Source of the DNA: Actinomycetota bacterium
GTDB taxonomy: Bacteria > Actinomycetota > Actinomycetes > Mycobacteriales > Mycobacteriaceae
NCBI GenBank assembly: GCA_005787665.1
Contig: SYAB01000225.1
Coordinates: forward strand, 1-9,359
Reading direction: 5' to 3'
DNA: 9,359 bases
Position numbers and translations under genes: made by a program. This document shows positions 1 through 6,184 of this stretch, piece by piece. How positions within the stretch are numbered: position 1 is the first letter of the stretch; each line of letters opens with the position of its first letter. The notes beneath the pieces are model-generated. The model worked only from the letters and a program-made list of their open reading frames with translations. It did not search any database and had not been told where the DNA came from.

Positions 1-1046
1 AGCACCGGGAACCCGTTGAACGCGGTGTTGGCCGCCAATACCAGGATCAGCGCGGTGACCCCGGTGATCAGGTAGAGCCCCGGGGTGAAATCGTGGAAAA
101 CCGCGTCGGCGAGCTGCGCGACCAGGGTCTTCTGGCGGTAGTCCTCCGGGGCGCCGATGAGCTGCTCGGCGGGGCGTTCGGCGACCTTCACCCCGGTGTC
201 CATCGCCAGCAGGATCATGCCGATGAACAGGGTGATCGCAACGCCGCCGAGCATCGCCAGGGTGGTCGCCGCGTTGCGGGACTTGGGCTTCCGGAAGGCC
301 GGCACCCCATTGCTGATCGCCTCGACGCCGGTCAGGGCCGCGCAGCCGGACGAGAAGGCCCGGGCAACCAGGAACACCAGCGCCAGCCCCATGACGTCGC
401 CGTGTTCGGAGGTCAGCTCGAAGTCCGCCGACTCGGCCTGCAGTTCGTTGCCCAGCACGTGGATCTGAAAATGACCCCAGGCGAGCATGCCGAGCATCCC
501 GAACATGAACGCATAGGTGGGGATGGCGAACGCGGTGCCCGACTCCCGGATGCCGCGCAGGTTGACCGCGGTGAGCAACACGATCGCGGTGACGGCGAAC
601 GCCACCTTGTGCTGGGCGATGAACGGGATCGCCGAGCCGATGTTCGACATCGCCGAGGCCATCGAGACCGCCACCGTCAGGACGTAGTCCACCAGCAGCG
701 CGCTGGCGACGGTCAGGCCGGCGGTGGGCCCTAGATTGGTGGTGACCACTTCATAGTCGCCGCCGCCGGAGGGGTAGGCATGCACGTTCTGGCGGTAGGA
801 GGCGACCACGACCAGCATCACCACCGCCACGGCGACCCCGATCCACGGCGCCATCGTGTAGGCAGACAGGCCGGCGATGGAGAGCACCAGGAAGATCTCC
901 TCCGGTGCGTAGGCCACCGACGACATGGCGTCGGAGGCGAACACCGGCTGGGCGATCCGCTTGGGCAGCAGGGTGTGGGCCAGCTTGTCGCTACGGAACG
1001 GCTGCCCGATGAGCACCCGCCGCAGGCCGGTGGAAAGCTTGGACAC
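1..1046 (-). CDS. KimA-like APC-superfamily permease, probable potassium importer (C-terminus outside window)
   Basis: This is the N-terminal 348 codons of a multi-pass membrane transporter, orthologous to M. tuberculosis Rv2690c; the gene runs off the left edge. Alternating hydrophobic helices start near residue 33. Motifs visible include FASDAMSSVAY (37-46), YPSGGGDYE (91-99), LLVDYVLTVAVS (117-128), NLRGIRESG (162-170) and SGCAALTGVEAISN (233-246). These blocks match my memory of Bacillus subtilis KimA (YdaO), a proton-coupled potassium importer of the KUP/APC type. Asp39, Tyr46, Asp120, Tyr121, Thr124, Thr239 and Glu242 align with KimA residues reported around the ion site. It is commonly annotated only as an amino-acid permease. 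The GTG at 1046 is chosen because the protein then begins MSKLST as in the ortholog and because a -10 hexamer ends 8 nt before it; an in-frame TTG at 1055 is the alternative. It diverges from ceoB, which supports a potassium role. The family call is firm; the substrate is inferred. Confidence 0.9.
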   Translation of the reverse strand, partial: MSKLSTGLRRVLIGQPFRSDKLAHTLLPKRIAQPVFASDAMSSVAYAPEEIFLVLSIAGLSAYTMAPWIGVAVAVVMLVVVASYRQNVHAYPSGGGDYEVVTTNLGPTAGLTVASALLVDYVLTVAVSMASAMSNIGSAIPFIAQHKVAFAVTAIVLLTAVNLRGIRESGTAFAIPTYAFMFGMLGMLAWGHFQIHVLGNELQAESADFELTSEHGDVMGLALVFLVARAFSSGCAALTGVEAISNGVPAFRKPKSRNAATTLAMLGGVAITLFIGMILLAMDTGVKVAERPAEQLIGAPEDYRQKTLVAQLADAVFHDFTPGLYLITGVTALILVLAANTAFNGFPV

Positions 1047-1054
1047 GAGTGCCA

Positions 1055-1060
1055 AGGGTA
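1055..1060 (-). promoter_or_regulatory. -10 hexamer of leaderless permease promoter
   Basis: On the minus strand TACCCT (fits TANNNT) is followed by 8 nt and then the GTG start at 1046. This places the expected transcription start at or within a base or two of the start codon, so the mRNA is probably leaderless. No convincing -35 or Shine-Dalgarno sequence is visible. Confidence 0.5.
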
Positions 1061-1080
1061 AGCCCTCGCCGCCGGGGTTG

Positions 1081-1086
1081 TAGCGT
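1081..1086 (+). promoter_or_regulatory. Candidate -10 hexamer for ceoBC
   Basis: TAGCGT fits the loose mycobacterial TANNNT pattern and would start transcription near 1093, giving a leader of about 50 nt that contains the ceoB ribosome binding site. No -35 match is visible, so this is weak. Confidence 0.3.
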
Positions 1087-1132
1087 TCCCCGTACCGCAC
1101 GGCCCGGCGGTGGGGCCGACACGCGAATTGCC

Positions 1133-1139
1133 GAGAGGA
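1133..1139 (+). promoter_or_regulatory. Ribosome binding site that fixes the ceoB start
   Basis: GAGAGGA lies 6 nt before the GTG at 1146. It supports that start over the upstream in-frame start codon at 1110, which would add 12 residues of unconserved sequence. Confidence 0.6.
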
Positions 1140-1145
1140 CCTCAG

Positions 1146-1817
1146 GTGCGGGTAGTGGTGATGGGCTGTGGCCGCGTCGGCGCGTCGCTGGCCGAGGCGC
1201 TGTGCAGGCTCGGGCACGAGGTGGCGGTCATCGACCGGGACCCGACCGCGTTCCACCGGCTCTCCAACGAGTTCAGCGGCGAGCAGATCACCGGGATGGG
1301 CTTCGACCGGGATGTGCTGCTGCGGGCCGGGATCGAGCGCGCCGACGCCTTCGCCGCGGTGTCCTCCGGGGACAACTCCAACATCATCTCGGCGCGGGTG
1401 GCCCGGGAGATGTTCGGAGTGCAACGGGTGGTGGCCCGCATCTACGACGCGAAACGGGCCGCGGTCTACGAGCGGTTGGGAATCCCCACCATCGCAACCG
1501 TGCCGTGGACCACTGACCGGCTGCTCAACACGCTCACGCATGAGACCGAGACCACCCGGTGGCGCGACCCCACCGGCACCGTCGCGGTCGCCGAAGCCGA
1601 CCTGCACGAGAAGTGGGTCGGGATGCGGGCGAAGGATCTCGAGGGGGCCACCGGAGCTCGGGTGGCGTTCCTGATCCGGTTCGGGACCGGGGTGCTGCCG
1701 GAGTCCAAGACCGTCATCCAGGCCGGCGACCAGGTCTACCTCGCCGCGGTGTCCGGGCAGTGCGCTGAAGCGCTCGCGATCGCTGCGCGACCGCCGGCGG
1801 AAGGAGTCGGGGAATGA
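1146..1817 (+). CDS. ceoB: TrkA-type potassium uptake regulator CeoB
   Basis: A 223-residue cytosolic RCK protein, orthologous to Rv2691. The N-terminal TrkA_N Rossmann domain (about 1-120) has the dinucleotide motif G7-C-G-R-V-G12 and an acidic Asp30 at the end of the second strand, which normally means NAD(H) preference. It carries the conserved DNSNIISARVARE and ARIYDAKRAAVYERLGIPTI blocks. A TrkA_C domain follows (about 140-215), ending in the ligand-domain strand pattern GDQVYLAAVSG. RCK proteins sense nucleotides or ions and gate potassium channels or transporters at the membrane. The GTG start is set by a good ribosome binding site and by homology. The stop overlaps the ceoC ATG (ATGA), so the two are translationally coupled and probably form a hetero-oligomer. 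No TrkH/TrkG pore subunit lies nearby; the divergent permease is the only transporter in the window. Confidence 0.93.
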   Translation: MRVVVMGCGRVGASLAEALCRLGHEVAVIDRDPTAFHRLSNEFSGEQITGMGFDRDVLLRAGIERADAFAAVSSGDNSNIISARVAREMFGVQRVVARIYDAKRAAVYERLGIPTIATVPWTTDRLLNTLTHETETTRWRDPTGTVAVAEADLHEKWVGMRAKDLEGATGARVAFLIRFGTGVLPESKTVIQAGDQVYLAAVSGQCAEALAIAARPPAEGVGE

Positions 1818-2476
1818 GAGTCGCCATCGCCGGGGCCGGCGCGGTCGGCCGGTCGATCGCTCGCGAACTGGTGGACAACTCCCATCAGGTCACCCTGATC
1901 GAACGCAATCCCGACCACTTCGACGTCGACGCCATCCCCGGCGCCGACTGGCGTTTCGGCGACGCGTGCGAGTTGAGTCTGCTCGAGGCTGTTCACCTCG
2001 AGGAGTTCGACGTGGTGATCGCCGCGACCGGCGACGACAAAGCCAACGTCGTGCTGTCCCTGCTGGCCAAGACGGAGTTCGCCGCCCCCCGCGTGGTGGC
2101 CCGCGTCAACGATCCGCGAAACGAGTGGCTGTTCGACAGCGCCTGGGGAGTCGACGTGGCGGTGTCCACCCCGCGCATGCTGGCCTCCCTGGTGGAGGAG
2201 GCCTTCGCGGTGGGCGACGTGGTGCGGCTGATGCAGTTCCGGCAGGGCAACGCCAGCCTGGTCGAGATCACCCTGCCGGAGAACACCCCATGGGGCGGCC
2301 GACCGGTCCGCAAGCTGACGCTGCCCCGCGATACCGCGCTGGTGACGATCCTGCGCGGGGCGCGGGTGATCGTCCCCGAACCCGACCAGCCTCTGGAAGG
2401 CGGAGACGAGTTGCTTTTCGTTGCGTCCCCCGAGGTCGAAGCCGAGTTGCGCAGCCTGCTCGCCGAGGGCCGCTGA
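1814..2476 (+). CDS. ceoC: TrkA-type potassium uptake regulator CeoC
   Basis: A 220-residue RCK protein, orthologous to Rv2692 (also called trkA), and a paralog of the preceding gene with the same two-domain plan. The Rossmann motif is G7-A-G-A-V-G12, with Glu30 in LIER as the acidic ribose-binding residue. Conserved blocks include GDACELSLLEAVHLEEFDVV, ATGDDKANVVLSLLAKTEF and ARVNDPRNEWLF; the TrkA_C half holds TPWGGRPVRKL and a GDELLFVA ending. Its ATG overlaps the ceoB stop by 4 bp, which implies coupled translation and a fixed ratio of the two proteins. It ends 6 bp before the convergent DUF3159 gene. It probably acts with CeoB on a membrane potassium transporter. The family call is very secure; the membrane partner is unknown. 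Confidence 0.94.
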   Translation: MRVAIAGAGAVGRSIARELVDNSHQVTLIERNPDHFDVDAIPGADWRFGDACELSLLEAVHLEEFDVVIAATGDDKANVVLSLLAKTEFAAPRVVARVNDPRNEWLFDSAWGVDVAVSTPRMLASLVEEAFAVGDVVRLMQFRQGNASLVEITLPENTPWGGRPVRKLTLPRDTALVTILRGARVIVPEPDQPLEGGDELLFVASPEVEAELRSLLAEGR

Positions 2477-2482
2477 ACAGCG

Positions 2483-3178
2483 CTAGTCCCGCGCCGGCTC
2501 CGCTTCGGCGTCCTCGCTGACGGCCTGCTCGGCGGCGTGCTTCTCGACGGCATGCTCGGCGTGCATCGCCCGCTGTGCCGTTCGGATCGCCAGGTAGGTC
2601 ACCAGGGCCCCGATCGCGGCCAGCGGCCAGCCCATCGCGATCCGCGCGACCCCCAGCCAGCCGGTCTGGTCGGCGTCGTAGAGGTGGTGCTGAACCAGGA
2701 ACCGGGAGCCGAACACCGCGACCCACGTCAGCGTCGCGCCGTCGAAAACCAGGACGGCCCGTCGGGACCGGCGCCAGCTGCGATCCCGGCCGGTGACCCA
2801 ACTCCAGACGTACCCCACCACCGGACGGCGGATCAGCACCGAGAACGCGAAGACGGTCGCCCAGAACAGCGACGTCCAGATCCCCACCAGGAAGTAACCC
2901 TTGGAGGCGCCGACGATCCACGCGACCAGCGCACTGACCCCGACGCCGAGAAACCCTGCGACGGCAGGCCGCACCGAGTCGCGCCGGACCAGTCGCCAGA
3001 TCAGGATCGCAGCGGCCACCCCAAGCGCCGCGAACAGCGCGGGCCGCAAGCCGAAGGCGGTGTTCACCGGAACCAGTACCGCCACCGGCAGGGCGGAGTA
3101 GATCAGGCCGCTGATGCCGCCCATCTGCCTCAGCATCGCCTGGGCGGGCGTGCGTTTGTCCCCGGTCTCCGCTGTCAA
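2483..3178 (-). CDS. DUF3159 family six-helix membrane protein (Rv2693c ortholog)
   Basis: A 231-residue integral membrane protein of unknown function. About six hydrophobic segments are visible (near 22-40, 45-63, 71-90, 95-117, 142-161 and 174-198). The soluble N-terminus holds RTPAQAMLRQMGGISGLIY, the loops carry basic clusters (RRPVVGYVWSWVTGRDRSW), and a polar Ala/Glu/His tail follows residue 200. The conserved FLVQHHLYDADQTGWL block (160-175) resembles the M. tuberculosis ortholog. The reading frame is open far upstream, but that part lies antiparallel-free inside the OB-fold gene in another frame and encodes low-quality Gly/Arg-rich sequence. The first sensible start is TTG at 3178, 5 nt after the OB-fold stop; a CTG slightly upstream or a downstream Met are alternatives. 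It is almost certainly cotranscribed with the OB-fold gene. The start is moderately certain; the function is unknown. Confidence 0.82.
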   Translation of the reverse strand: MTAETGDKRTPAQAMLRQMGGISGLIYSALPVAVLVPVNTAFGLRPALFAALGVAAAILIWRLVRRDSVRPAVAGFLGVGVSALVAWIVGASKGYFLVGIWTSLFWATVFAFSVLIRRPVVGYVWSWVTGRDRSWRRSRRAVLVFDGATLTWVAVFGSRFLVQHHLYDADQTGWLGVARIAMGWPLAAIGALVTYLAIRTAQRAMHAEHAVEKHAAEQAVSEDAEAEPARD

Positions 3179-3183
3179 CGCTG

Positions 3184-3552
3184 TCAGCGCTGAATCTCGT
3201 AGTGCGGGTTGTAAATCGCCTTGTGGCCGTTGTCGAGCGCCAATCGGCCCCGCACCCGCAGGGTCCGGCCACATTCGATACCCGGGATCCGGCGCTGACC
3301 CAACCAGACCAGCGTCACCGCGTCGGTGCCGTCGAAGAACTCCGCGCGGACCCCGCCACTGCAGCCCTTGGCGTTGGTCTCCACGCTGCGCAGCGTGCCC
3401 ACGATGGTGACCTCCTGGCCACGCTGGCAATCACACGCGCGCTGGGCGCCGGTGTTGGTGGCCTCGCCGGTGAGTTCCTCGGCGTCTCGCGCCTCGGGAT
3501 CCTCCGTCAGCCGACGGGTGAGGCGACGCACAAAACCTTCGGCCGTGGCCAT
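3184..3552 (-). CDS. Small OB-fold nucleic-acid-binding-like protein (Rv2694c ortholog)
   Basis: A 122-residue soluble protein. An N-terminal charged helix (MATAEGFVRRLTRRLTED) precedes an OB-fold of about residues 44-120, recognisable from GQEVTIVGTLRSVE, VRAEFFDGTDAVTLVWLGQRRIPGIE and GRTLRVRGRL, the strand pattern of tRNA-anticodon or RecG-like OB domains. Four cysteines (40, 42, 64, 94) include a CxC pair, but no classical zinc site is obvious. The ATG at 3552 is preferred over an in-frame ATG at 3588 because GGAGAG (3556-3561) sits just before it and because the ortholog begins MATAEGF. It is the first gene of a two-gene unit with the DUF3159 membrane protein. The fold implies nucleic acid or oligosaccharide binding; the ligand is not known. 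Confidence 0.9.
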   Translation of the reverse strand: MATAEGFVRRLTRRLTEDPEARDAEELTGEATNTGAQRACDCQRGQEVTIVGTLRSVETNAKGCSGGVRAEFFDGTDAVTLVWLGQRRIPGIECGRTLRVRGRLALDNGHKAIYNPHYEIQR

Positions 3553-3660
3553 GGTCTCTCCTGTACTTCGATCACAGTGCCACCGCAACGGTAGACCTTC
3601 TGGATCGCCCGCGCCACGAGACCTCCCCGGTCATCCACCGCCGCGCCGAGGGGGCACAGG

Positions 3661-3666
3661 GCAGGA
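3661..3666 (+). promoter_or_regulatory. Ribosome binding site of the alpha/beta hydrolase gene
   Basis: GCAGGA lies 8 nt before the GTG at 3675 and supports that start codon. The preceding divergent gap (3553-3674) shows no convincing -35/-10 pair for this gene. Confidence 0.45.
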
Positions 3667-3674
3667 TCATTGGA

Positions 3675-4376
3675 GTGGCGGTCAGCTTGCGGGGTGTGGT
3701 GGCGGTCCTGTTGCCGGGAACCGGCTCCGACGACGATTATCTGCGCCGGGCCTTCGGCGGGCCGCTCGCCGAGGCCGGAGCGCTGATGTGCGCGGTGGCC
3801 CCGGACCCACGTGATGTGATCGGCGGCTATCTTCGCGCCCTCGACGACGCCGCCCGGCGCGGCCCGATCGCGGTGGGCGGCGTCTCACTGGGGGCGGCGG
3901 TCGCGGTGAACTGGGCGCTGGGCAATCCAGGGCACACCGTCGCGGTGCTGGCGGCGCTGCCCGCCTGGTCCGGACCGGCGGACGACGCGCCCGCCGCGGT
4001 CTCGGCGCGCCACACCGCCGACCTGCTGCGCCGCGACGGCCTGGACGCGACCACCGCCGTGATGCGGGCCTCCAGCCCCGCCTGGCTGGCCGACGAGTTG
4101 GCCCGGTCGTGGCGGCGGCAGTGGCCTGCCCTTCCCGACGCGATGCAGGAGGCGGCCGGCTACCTGGCGCCCACGTCCGCCGCCCTGCGGCGGCTCGTCC
4201 CGCCGAGGGGGGTGGCGGGGGCGCCCGACGATCCGATCCATCCGCTGCGAGTCGCCCTCGAATGGGCCGCAACGGCACCGCACGCCGCCTTACGGGAGGT
4301 CAGCCTCGCCGAGTTCGGACCGCATCCGGCCCGCCTCGGTGCCGCCTGCCTGCGGGCGCTCGCCGCGGCCGGCTGA
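3675..4376 (+). CDS. Alpha/beta hydrolase fold protein (Rv2695 ortholog)
   Basis: A 233-residue single-domain alpha/beta hydrolase with no signal peptide. An oxyanion-hole-like LLPGTGSDDDYL motif (12-23) is followed by the nucleophile elbow GVSLG with Ser71 (69-73). A likely acid is Asp185 or Asp186 in GAPDDPIHPL, the usual loop for the catalytic Asp, and His217 near the end is a plausible catalytic histidine. The length is short for the superfamily, with a small helical cap around 105-170. The substrate cannot be predicted. The gene stands alone, divergent from the OB-fold gene and convergent with the DUF3710 gene, 14 bp apart. The GTG start follows a ribosome binding site; an earlier non-standard start is possible. 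Base composition matches its neighbours. The fold is confident; the specific activity is unknown. Confidence 0.85.
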   Translation: MAVSLRGVVAVLLPGTGSDDDYLRRAFGGPLAEAGALMCAVAPDPRDVIGGYLRALDDAARRGPIAVGGVSLGAAVAVNWALGNPGHTVAVLAALPAWSGPADDAPAAVSARHTADLLRRDGLDATTAVMRASSPAWLADELARSWRRQWPALPDAMQEAAGYLAPTSAALRRLVPPRGVAGAPDDPIHPLRVALEWAATAPHAALREVSLAEFGPHPARLGAACLRALAAAG

Positions 4377-4392
4377 GACGGTCCGAACCGTC
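4377..4392. terminator. Possible bidirectional terminator between convergent genes
   Basis: GACGGT-CCGA-ACCGTC is a perfect 6-bp inverted repeat with a 4-nt loop in the 14-bp convergent gap, overlapping the stop of the DUF3710 gene. An alternative pairing (GCTGA..TCAGC) could lengthen the stem with a 2-nt bulge. There is no T-tract on either side, which is common for mycobacterial terminators. Confidence 0.45.
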
Positions 4393-5209
4393 AGCCCCCC
4401 GTGCTCGTGCTGGTGCTCCGCACCTGTTGCTGCATCAATGATCCGGACACCCCGCCCTCCGGCGGTGGCTGCGGCTGTTGCTGCTGGGCGAGCAAAGCCT
4501 GCTGGGCGGCGATCATCGCCTGCTGGGCCTGCATCTGCTGGGCCTGCTGGGCGGCGGCGGCGCGCAATTGCGCGGCCAACTCCTCCGGCAGCTGCACCGG
4601 CAACGGTGTGCGCACCGGCAACGGCGTGTCGCCACGCCGAACGACGGTGTCCGCCAACGCTTCCCGCGCCTCGGCGAGCAACGCCGGCATCGACTGGGGC
4701 ACTCCGTTGACCACACAACGGATCATCCATCGGTAGCCGTCCACACCGATGAAGCGGACCGCGCCGGCACCGGTGCCGACCACTTCCCGCCCCCATGGGC
4801 CGTCCTCGATGGACACCGTCGCGCTGTCGTTGCGCAGCGCTTCGGCCAACTCGGCGGCCACCTCACGCCACAATCCCGGCGACTTGGGAGCCGCGTAGGC
4901 GGCGATGGTGAACCGCCCGTTGGGGGTCACCACCCAGATCGCGCTCGGGACGCCGGTCTGGTTGAACTCCACCTGCACCTGCCCGCCGGGCGGCATCGGG
5001 ATCAGGACCGAACCCAGATCGAGGCGGGCCAGCAAGGCCTCGTCGGGGTTGTCGAAGTCCTCGATGTCGAACGGCCCGCCGTCGGCGTCGGCGGCCTCGT
5101 CACCGGTCGACCCGACCTCCTCGGCGGTGTCGCCGAGGACATCCTCGACGACCTCGTCAACGGCCGGAGCCGAGTCGTCCTGCTTCTGCTTACGTTTTCC
5201 GAATGCCAT
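4391..5209 (-). CDS. DUF3710 protein with Gln/Ala-rich tail (Rv2696c ortholog)
   Basis: A 272-residue soluble protein of unknown function. Three parts are visible: an acidic, probably disordered N-terminus (about 10-55, with many Asp/Glu); a conserved DUF3710 core (about 56-205) holding LGSVLIPMPPGG, AIWVVTPNGRFTIAAYAAPKS, VSIEDGPWGREVVG and GYRWMIRCVVNG; and a tail (about 207-250) of Ala/Gln repeats ending in a QPQPPP stretch, likely helical or coiled. The ortholog is called an Ala/Gly/Pro-rich protein. The ATG at 5209 shares its A with the dut stop (TGATG); a GTG at 5212 in the same frame is possible. Either way translation is coupled to dut, as is widely seen in actinobacteria, hinting at a nucleotide-pool or DNA-related role, but nothing in the sequence shows an activity. 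Confidence 0.9.
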   Translation of the reverse strand: MAFGKRKQKQDDSAPAVDEVVEDVLGDTAEEVGSTGDEAADADGGPFDIEDFDNPDEALLARLDLGSVLIPMPPGGQVQVEFNQTGVPSAIWVVTPNGRFTIAAYAAPKSPGLWREVAAELAEALRNDSATVSIEDGPWGREVVGTGAGAVRFIGVDGYRWMIRCVVNGVPQSMPALLAEAREALADTVVRRGDTPLPVRTPLPVQLPEELAAQLRAAAAQQAQQMQAQQAMIAAQQALLAQQQQPQPPPEGGVSGSLMQQQVRSTSTSTGG

Positions 5210-5673
5210 CACAAACTCGCATGTCCGCCTGAGGAACCGTGGCCGCCCTGACCACGGGTGGTGTCCGCCAATCCGGCCTCGTCAAAGGAGACCACCTCGA
5301 CCAGTTCCGGCAGTTCGACTCGTTGAACCACCAGTTGAGCGATCCGGTCACCACGCCGGAGCATGATCGTCGCGGCGGGATCGAGATTGATCAGCGAGAT
5401 CTTGATCTCGCCCCGGTATCCGGCGTCGATCGTGCCGGGACTGTTGACGATCGAAAGCCCCAGCCGGGCAGCCAGGCCGGATCGCGGATGAACCAGGCCC
5501 ACCATGCCGTGCGGGATTGCCACCGCGATGCCGGTCGGAACCAGGGCCCGATGTCCGGGGGCCAGTTCGACGTCCTCGGCGCTATAGAGGTCGACGCCGG
5601 CGTCGCCGGCGTGGGCCCGGGCGGGCATCGGGAGGTCGCGGTCCAGTCGAACCACCGGGAGGCTGGTGGGCAC
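5209..5673 (-). CDS. dut: Deoxyuridine 5'-triphosphate nucleotidohydrolase (dUTPase)
   Basis: A 154-residue trimeric dUTPase, cytosolic. It hydrolyses dUTP to dUMP and pyrophosphate, which keeps uracil out of DNA and feeds dTMP synthesis. All five family motifs are present: [10 protein letters not shown] (22-31), HPRSGLA (62-68), [11 protein letters not shown] (80-90) with catalytic Asp83 and Tyr86, [11 protein letters not shown] (107-117), and the C-terminal P-loop-like arm from Arg140 with [10 protein letters not shown] (141-150). The length and residue numbers match M. tuberculosis Dut (Rv2697c), including a short extra loop around 133-137 known in mycobacterial enzymes. The GTG at 5673 is preferred over an upstream in-frame start at 5721 because it gives the family length and follows a -10 hexamer by 8 nt, so the mRNA is probably leaderless. 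It is translationally coupled to the DUF3710 gene. Confidence 0.97.
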   Translation of the reverse strand: MPTSLPVVRLDRDLPMPARAHAGDAGVDLYSAEDVELAPGHRALVPTGIAVAIPHGMVGLVHPRSGLAARLGLSIVNSPGTIDAGYRGEIKISLINLDPAATIMLRRGDRIAQLVVQRVELPELVEVVSFDEAGLADTTRGQGGHGSSGGHASL

Positions 5674-5681
5674 GAGGGCAA

Positions 5682-5691
5682 AGACTACCCT
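5682..5691. promoter_or_regulatory. Back-to-back -10 hexamers: bidirectional leaderless promoter of dut and the DUF3093 gene
   Basis: On the plus strand TACCCT (5686-5691) is followed by 7 nt and the GTG at 5699. On the minus strand TAGTCT (5687 down to 5682) is followed by 8 nt and the dut GTG at 5673. Both fit TANNNT and share the single TA step at 5686-5687, reading outward. No -35 or Shine-Dalgarno element is evident for either gene. The two start codons are only 25 bp apart, so the promoters must overlap. Confidence 0.55.
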
Positions 5692-5698
5692 TGGCGGG

Positions 5699-6175
5699 GT
5701 GTCAGGTTCGCGCGTCGCCACGCAAACCGTGCGCTATCGGGAGCGGCTGTGGGTGCCCTGGTGGTGGTGGCCGATCGGCCTGGGCCTCTCGGCCGTGCTG
5801 GCCTTCGAGATCACCATGGGGATCCGGACCCTCCCGCCCTGGCTGCCCTACCTCGTCTGCGGTGCGGTGGCCGTCGGCGTGTTGCTCTGGCTCAGCCGCG
5901 TCGAGGTGCGGGTGGTGGGCAACGGCGCCGACGCCGAACTCTGGGCCGGTGAGGCCCATCTACCCGCCGAGGTGGTGACGCGCGCGGCCGCGGTGCCGCG
6001 CAGCGCGAAGTCAGCGGCGCTGGGCCGGCAACTGGATCCGGCCGCGTTCGTCCTGCACCGCAACTGGGTCGGGCCGATGGCGCTGGTGGTCCTCGACGAT
6101 CCTGATGACCCCACGCCGTACTGGCTGGTCAGCTGCCGGAACCCGGAGAAGGTTCTGGCAGCGCTGCGAAGCTGA
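5699..6175 (+). CDS. DUF3093 family membrane protein (Rv2698 ortholog)
   Basis: A 158-residue protein with a Trp-rich membrane entry (LWVPWWWWP, 17-25), two hydrophobic segments (about 25-42 and 48-66), and then a soluble C-terminal domain of about 90 residues, probably cytosolic or membrane-associated. Conserved blocks are [54 protein letters not shown] and an ALRS ending, matching the mycobacterial family. The ratio of a short hairpin to a soluble domain is typical of DUF3093. The GTG at 5699 is used because a -10 hexamer lies 7 nt upstream; the frame opens earlier at 5666, but that would overlap the dut start. The gene is divergent from dut and converges on the DUF4193 gene with 9 bp between stops. 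No function is known or visible. Confidence 0.87.
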   Translation: MSGSRVATQTVRYRERLWVPWWWWPIGLGLSAVLAFEITMGIRTLPPWLPYLVCGAVAVGVLLWLSRVEVRVVGNGADAELWAGEAHLPAEVVTRAAAVPRSAKSAALGRQLDPAAFVLHRNWVGPMALVVLDDPDDPTPYWLVSCRNPEKVLAALRS

Positions 6176-6184
6176 CCGACGCGC

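Noticed and set aside
93..734. Plus-strand open frames opposite the permease
   Set aside because: The minus strand encodes an unmistakable transporter here; the plus-strand products are Arg/Gly/His-rich shadows.
2471..2482. CGCTG-AA-CAGCG palindrome at the ceoC/DUF3159 convergent junction as a terminator
   Set aside because: The loop would be 2 nt, or the stem only 4 bp with a 4-nt loop, and no T-tract follows; too weak to annotate.
3588..3593. TACCGT on the minus strand as a -10 for the OB-fold gene
   Set aside because: It fits TANNNT but has no -35 and no support from spacing; such hexamers occur by chance in a gap this size.
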